Assembly (NCBI RefSeq): GCF_037975245.1
Contig: NC_092568.1
Span: 15,891,001 to 15,955,000, forward strand
Direction of reading: 5' to 3'
DNA from: Apostichopus japonicus
Taxonomy: Eukaryota > Echinodermata > Holothuroidea > Aspidochirotida > Stichopodidae
Length of the DNA: 64,000 nucleotides
Position numbers and translations under genes: made by a program. Positions 59,266 to 64,000 of the stretch are shown here, one piece after another. Below the pieces are notes generated by a model. That model was not told the DNA's origin and ran no database searches. It saw only the letters and a program-made list of their open reading frames with translations. Within the stretch, counting starts at the first letter, position 1; each line of letters starts with the position of its first letter.

Positions 59266-62200
59266 GGTAAGTTAGACTACCCATAGAAATGCAAGCCATA
59301 GCTTTTTTTTCGAGAGTTTGGCGAACACTTCCACGATTATTTGAATAATTATTACTAGTCAACACTGCAGAAGCAATGGGACTCTCAATGGTTTGGCAAA
59401 TACGAGCTGAAATAATGTTTCGAACAGTGATGGGAGGTCACTAGGACTGGGCTTAATCAAAGATATTCATAAGCTCATGTCAGGTTGTGATGAATTGCAT
59501 GGGATCCCTGTAAATTTGACCATCATTCATGGTTGGTATTGTGCTAGCCAACTTTCCAAGTAATATTAGTGGGCAACTTTTGAGCCCAGTGATCCCATCT
59601 GTTGTCAGTGCAATTGTCTTTTACTTTGCTTCCTCTTCATGCAGAGTAAATAATACTAGATAAAGTTGAGTTAAAACTTCATGTGGGATTGTCAGTTCAA
59701 ATGAAGATGGTGTTCTTGCTCATTTACCTGATTGTTGGTTCAATAAGCATTGCACCTGTTAAAAAAGGGTTGCTTATTCACCAGATTGTAGGTTTAATAT
59801 GCCGGATGTGATGCTTATAGTTGTGAATGGATTAATTATGTCTGACTTTTAGTGTACGTGGTATCAATTTGTTCGATCAGCATTTTTGAATTTTTGTTTT
59901 AAATAGCTGTTAAACTTTTTCGCATTTGATGAAAGCAATCTTTTCTTTCCCTTAATACAGTATCTGGTGCAGCAAAATACAAAAGGAGTAAAGATGGCTG
60001 CCATGCATTCCTTGTTCCCATTGATGCTTCCATTGGACGTAAATCAATTGAAATATGATTTATACAAGTAAAGGTGATAAGGAAGTTTCATATTTCAGAC
60101 CAAAACTATTATTTAAAGATAACTGAGTGCTGTTAGGAAAATAACCTTTATGTTGTGTAATAAATGACAGACATTGTCTGAAGTTCTTTTGATGACAAAC
60201 AATCAAGAATGAACAAACTATTAATAGAAAGATTAACTTTAATCAGAGTCATGCCTTTGAGGAAGCTCCTCATCACTTAAGTTAGGGAAAGTAGTTTAAA
60301 TATGTCTTCTTTTTTCTCTTTGACATAAGGGGAACTTTGAAGACATTGCCAATGTTAACTTGTTGATAGAGAAGAGCTCTGTACGTCATTAAATGATATA
60401 ATAATGTGGTATCAAGGCTATATTGGTAGAACATATGAAGCAAACGGTTACGATCAGTACGGTTTAACACAGCTAATTTGCAAAGGTAGCTTCCTTGAAG
60501 ATGAACATACACGCAAACCAGCACAACAGTTTTCTGCACCAGGAGTACTCCAAAAAGGGAAACTATTACTTCATTATTATTGTCTATTATAGCATATAAT
60601 TTTCGACAGTTACCAGGTCTCTATGTAGACTCGATTTTGTTTGAGCGTGCAACCTCATCAAGCTCGTTCAGAGAGTGCGTGGCCTACCTTCAGTGAAAGT
60701 AGTGCAGATATACAATTTTACAGCTCACTGTTGGAGGAATATTCTAGTAAAATAAACCTTGCTCCAGCAAAGCTGGTCAGAAAACATTGAAATAGGCAGC
60801 TTTTCCTTAGAAACTCCGTCCAACCAAAGCTAAAGCCAACAAGTTACATTAAAACTTGGTAACTCGCAGCAATCAGGGGACAAGGTTCACATGCAGAGAA
60901 CTGGGTTTGAAGTAGTGAGGAGGGTCTACTGCAATTGTCAATTCCTAGACACCCTGCCCAGCTGGAGGAGGCGAGGCAAAGGTCTCCACATGTAAATAAC
61001 AATGAGTGACTGACTACAACGTCTAATAACTTACTAAGTACGTTTTAAACTTACTAAGTACGTTTTTTGACTTTTCCTCTGCATTCAATACGATCCAACC
61101 ACATGTTTTGGTACATTAGTTGCTAAATATGAACGTCCCGCATAACCTGGTCACATGGTTATTCAATTATCTCACTAATCGGTCGCAGTATGTTAGGATT
61201 AACCAGTCCAACTGTGTGTCCAACACATTAGTTTCGAGCACTGGTGCACCACAGGGAACTGTTCTTGCCCCGTTTTTATTCACTGTTTATACCTCAGATG
61301 CTAGATCATCACATGACAGCTGCCCTCTAATTAAATTTGCTGATGATACTGCATTAGTGGGTTTGATTACAAGAGATGATGGAGGTGAATATTTGTCTCA
61401 AATAAATTGGTTTGTAGACTATTGTGATCAAAATTTCCTTGAGCTTAACGTGGAGAAGACAAAGGAAATGGTGATTGATTTTAGGAAAGGAGATCATGAA
61501 CCTCCTCCTGTTGTTATCAAAGACCTGGCTGTAAACCGTGTCTCGTCCTATAAGTACCTTGGCGTAGTTTTGGATGATCAGCTGAATTGGCATGACCACA
61601 TTGATTATTTGGTAAGACGGATCAATCCAAGACTCTATTGCTTGCGGAAATTGAACACATTCAACATCAGTAGAAACATTCTTTCTATTTTCTACAATTC
61701 TGTGATTTTCAGTGTGTGGTCATATTGCATTAATTGTTGGGGAGGTAATGTCAATGGTACCGACAGAAAACGGATAGATTCTATTATAAGCCAAGTCAGT
61801 CGCATCCTAGGCGAACATCAGCAGTCAGTGAACACGTCATATCATCTTCACCTTCAAAGTAAACTTGCTGGGGTTCTCAACAACAGTAGCCACCCTCTAC
61901 ACATTAATTTGGAAAGTGCAATAATAACCCGCAGTGGGCGGATGAGACTACCCCTTGCCGTTACGAATCGTTACAAATCCTCCTTTATCCCTCGTTGTAT
62001 TAAACTTCATAATGAATCTTTTACTCGTTAGGTCAGTATTCTTGCTCATTGTGCAATCCATTGTTTCACAAGTATCTCTGGTGCTGTTTTACTGTATTTT
62101 GTATTTTATCGTTTTTACGTATCTTGCCAGCTTTGTTTTATGTCTTAGTATTTGAAAGTCTCATATATTTTGTATATTTGTGTATTTGTGTATTTTATGT

Positions 62201-63851
62201 ACTGTACGTATGTTTTATATTGTGAGCAATCAATTGCCCAGCTCGGGATGCAATAAAGAGAATCTGAATCTGAAGTAGGTGTGGCCTAATCAGTACACTA
62301 GATAAGGAATTATGATAGAACTGATGATGCTTTAACTACATTGTACAAACTGTAAACATCATGAATAGTAACATGATATAGTTTCTTCAATTGAATCTTA
62401 AAAGTTTCCAGTAATTCTAAGTAAAATCTGCATATATTTTATGTTCTTGTTCATTTTTAACCAACACACGCAGAAACAATAATCAGTGAAAATTCTCATA
62501 TCAGTAAAATCATTTAAAAACAAAAGGAAAAACAATGAGTTTCTAAGAAAATCATTAATTATTCTTTGCATAATGGTTTCCTTTTACACTCAACAGGACA
62601 AAGAATTTAGAATAAGAATCGAAATTCCGAAAGACAAAAGCTTGAAGAACCTCAGGTGAACTTTTGCTAAATCTAACATTAGAAATGCTTTGCAGTGTTG
62701 TGTGATTGAGCAGTGTTCACAAAAATTGTACTGTACGTACTACTTTTGCAGTTAGTGTTTGAAAGTTATTGTGTCACATTGATTGCTAGGTGATATTAAG
62801 TTAAATTTTTGATTACTTTACATTAATTTGAGAGAAGGACAGAAAAATCAACGGAAAGTACAACTGGAACTTTTTAATTGTCGATTTTAACGTAATAGCC
62901 AATATGTTATTTGTAGGCTTCGTAGCATAACTTTTAATCAGACCCCATCCGCCCCCCCCCTCCCCTCTGGACAAGATGCATATTCTATACCCTCTTCCAA
63001 TAACATTAAAATGGAAGTCTCACAACAAGACGTTGAAGAAAATGTTCAGTTTATTCAACTGATAGTACGACCCCATTGGTGTACCAAATTCATCTACAAT
63101 GTGATCTAACCATTCATTAGTACATTGCTGAATTCCCGAAAAAACTAAAATGATTGAGATTTTTTTAAAGAAGTGTTTTTCACGTAATATTAAACTCTAA
63201 TTTTTACTGGTGGGCTATGTTTTGATTCTCCTACAGGCTATATGGAGACTGGCAACTGGTTCATCATCTTAGAGGATATGAGGACCTGGTAAAAACTAGA
63301 TTACAGTCAGTTCCAGATGTCACTACCTTTATGATTGAACTTCAAAATATTCTGGTAGGTAGTAACAGATAACAGATTTCTTATTAACTCTTGTTAACTC
63401 TTTATCCTTAGTCAGGTCATTATCATCCTTCAGAACTGATAAGGAATGAAGCTTCTTTGCTCACTCTAAAGGTACAAAATATGTTATAATGTGAAGATTT
63501 ATTCAGGTGAAGCATACTCTTAGTTATTGGTTACATTTCCTCAAATCAGATTTGAATCTGTTGTTAAAGCACACTGCATTCAAACTTCTGAGGATTATGG
63601 CTTCCCAATGACTAATTGGGTTCAATTAGGGTGAAAATGGACCTCAATCTTCTTTCAAACAAAGTACGTGCATCTGATCTTCTCTTTCTTCTCTCGTTTA
63701 CAGCAAAGTACAATAGATTCTTCCAAGACTCCTGAGGCTATAATAGAAACATTAGATACATCTGTGTTTCCAAGAGTAATTCAAGATATTGATGAGATTG
63801 GGTGGCACAGGTAATATGCTATAGATAACATTTAGCAGCAGGGAATCTTTC
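59266..63851 (+). pseudogene. Partial duplicate of FANCL 5' region (exons 1-4), frameshifted
   Basis: It matches 30501-33990 in the same orientation, starting at the putative 5' exon donor (ggtaagt). Exon equivalents: start exon at 59994, 62597-62655, 63237-63354 and 63704-63810. The last three keep exact lengths (59, 118, 107 nt), frames and splice sites, with few residue changes (e.g. IDDIG to IDEIG). The start exon lacks four bases present in the functional copy (ggat after tatgat), so the frame from ATG 59994 ends at TAA 60069-60071. A LINE interrupts the first intron. The functional copy has about 290 bp (around 31686-31975) absent here, and this copy has about 80 bp (60870-60950) absent there. 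Later exons may lie beyond the window. Confidence 0.85.
61041..62272 (+). mobile_element. 5'-truncated LINE inserted in the FANCL duplicate
   Basis: The reading frame 61120-62031 encodes reverse transcriptase motifs TGAPQGTVLAPFLFTVYTSD and the catalytic FADDTALVG, then KTKEMVIDFRKG and YKYLGVVLDDQLNWHDHI, a CR1/jockey-like order. Upstream, DFSSAFNTIQPH is in frame but followed by a TAG (61114-61116), so even the retained part is broken. The 3' end has aataaagagaatctgaatct, a short-unit tail. The other FANCL copy shows the empty site (ttactaagtaggtgtgg near 32422). Here aagta occurs on both sides (61036-61040, 62273-62277), a 5-bp target duplication; the 20 bp beside it are also duplicated (61031-61070). 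Confidence 0.9.
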
Positions 63852-64000
63852 CAAGGGCGGCGGAACCGGGGGGCACAGGGGGCACGTGCCCCCCCACTTT
63901 TCCTCAGGTTAAAAATGTGCCCTTTTTCTTCATAAAAATTGAGGTGTCTCAAGTTAGCAAGAGGCCAGGGAACCAGAATGAACACTCGGGAAGGGCCGTT
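63852..64000. mobile_element. hAT-like left end (CAAGGGCGGCGG family), cut by window edge
   Basis: It begins CAAGGGCGGCGGAACC and matches 10502-10590 (gggggcacgtgcccccc, tttttcttcataaaaatt). It then departs into sequence not seen in the other copy. It is inserted in the fourth intron of the FANCL duplicate, right after aatctttc, which should recur as the 8-bp duplication outside the window. Confidence 0.75.

Overview
The window is animal nuclear DNA. It is AT-rich, with short exons, introns of about 0.1-3 kb, GT-AG splice sites and many short non-autonomous transposons. The gene content, the transposon style and a preserved FANCL-VRK gene pair suggest a marine invertebrate deuterostome, possibly an echinoderm. 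That placement is an inference, not a measurement. All gene models were built by hand by checking splice sites, reading phase and the remembered general shape of each family. Exon lengths add up to whole reading frames in every model.

Layout. (1) 796-4159, minus: the first five coding exons of a SIRT2-type sirtuin, cut by the left window edge. (2) 5477-6818: a LINE 3' fragment and a 494-bp hAT-like element with terminal inverted repeats and an exact 8-bp target duplication. (3) 7285-16135, plus: an unrecognised three-exon gene predicted to encode a 110-residue single-pass membrane protein. Its second intron holds a 6.86-kb hAT-like insertion (8810-15669) that carries two further hAT-like elements and several tandem repeats. 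(4) 17377-30082, minus: complete CRNKL1 (crooked neck, 15 coding exons, 673 aa), including one AT-AC intron with U12-type signals. (5) 31168-40840, plus: complete FANCL (11 coding exons, 372 aa), head-to-head with CRNKL1. (6) 43437-56054, minus: complete VRK1/VRK2-type kinase (12 exons, 475 aa), tail-to-tail with FANCL. (7) 59266-63851, plus: a second, partial copy of the 5' part of FANCL. It has a frameshift in the first coding exon, a 1.2-kb LINE insertion and a hAT end at the right edge.

The genes do not form one pathway. CRNKL1 is a spliceosome scaffold, FANCL is the E3 ligase of the Fanconi anaemia DNA-crosslink pathway, VRK is a chromatin/nuclear envelope kinase and SIRT2 is a deacetylase. 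The convergent FANCL/VRK arrangement matches FANCL and VRK2 on human 2p16.1. The most interesting points are the AT-AC intron in a spliceosome gene, the partial FANCL duplication, the intron enlarged by a nested hAT insertion around an undescribed small membrane-protein gene, and a palindromic 42-bp array with 84-bp higher-order alternation.
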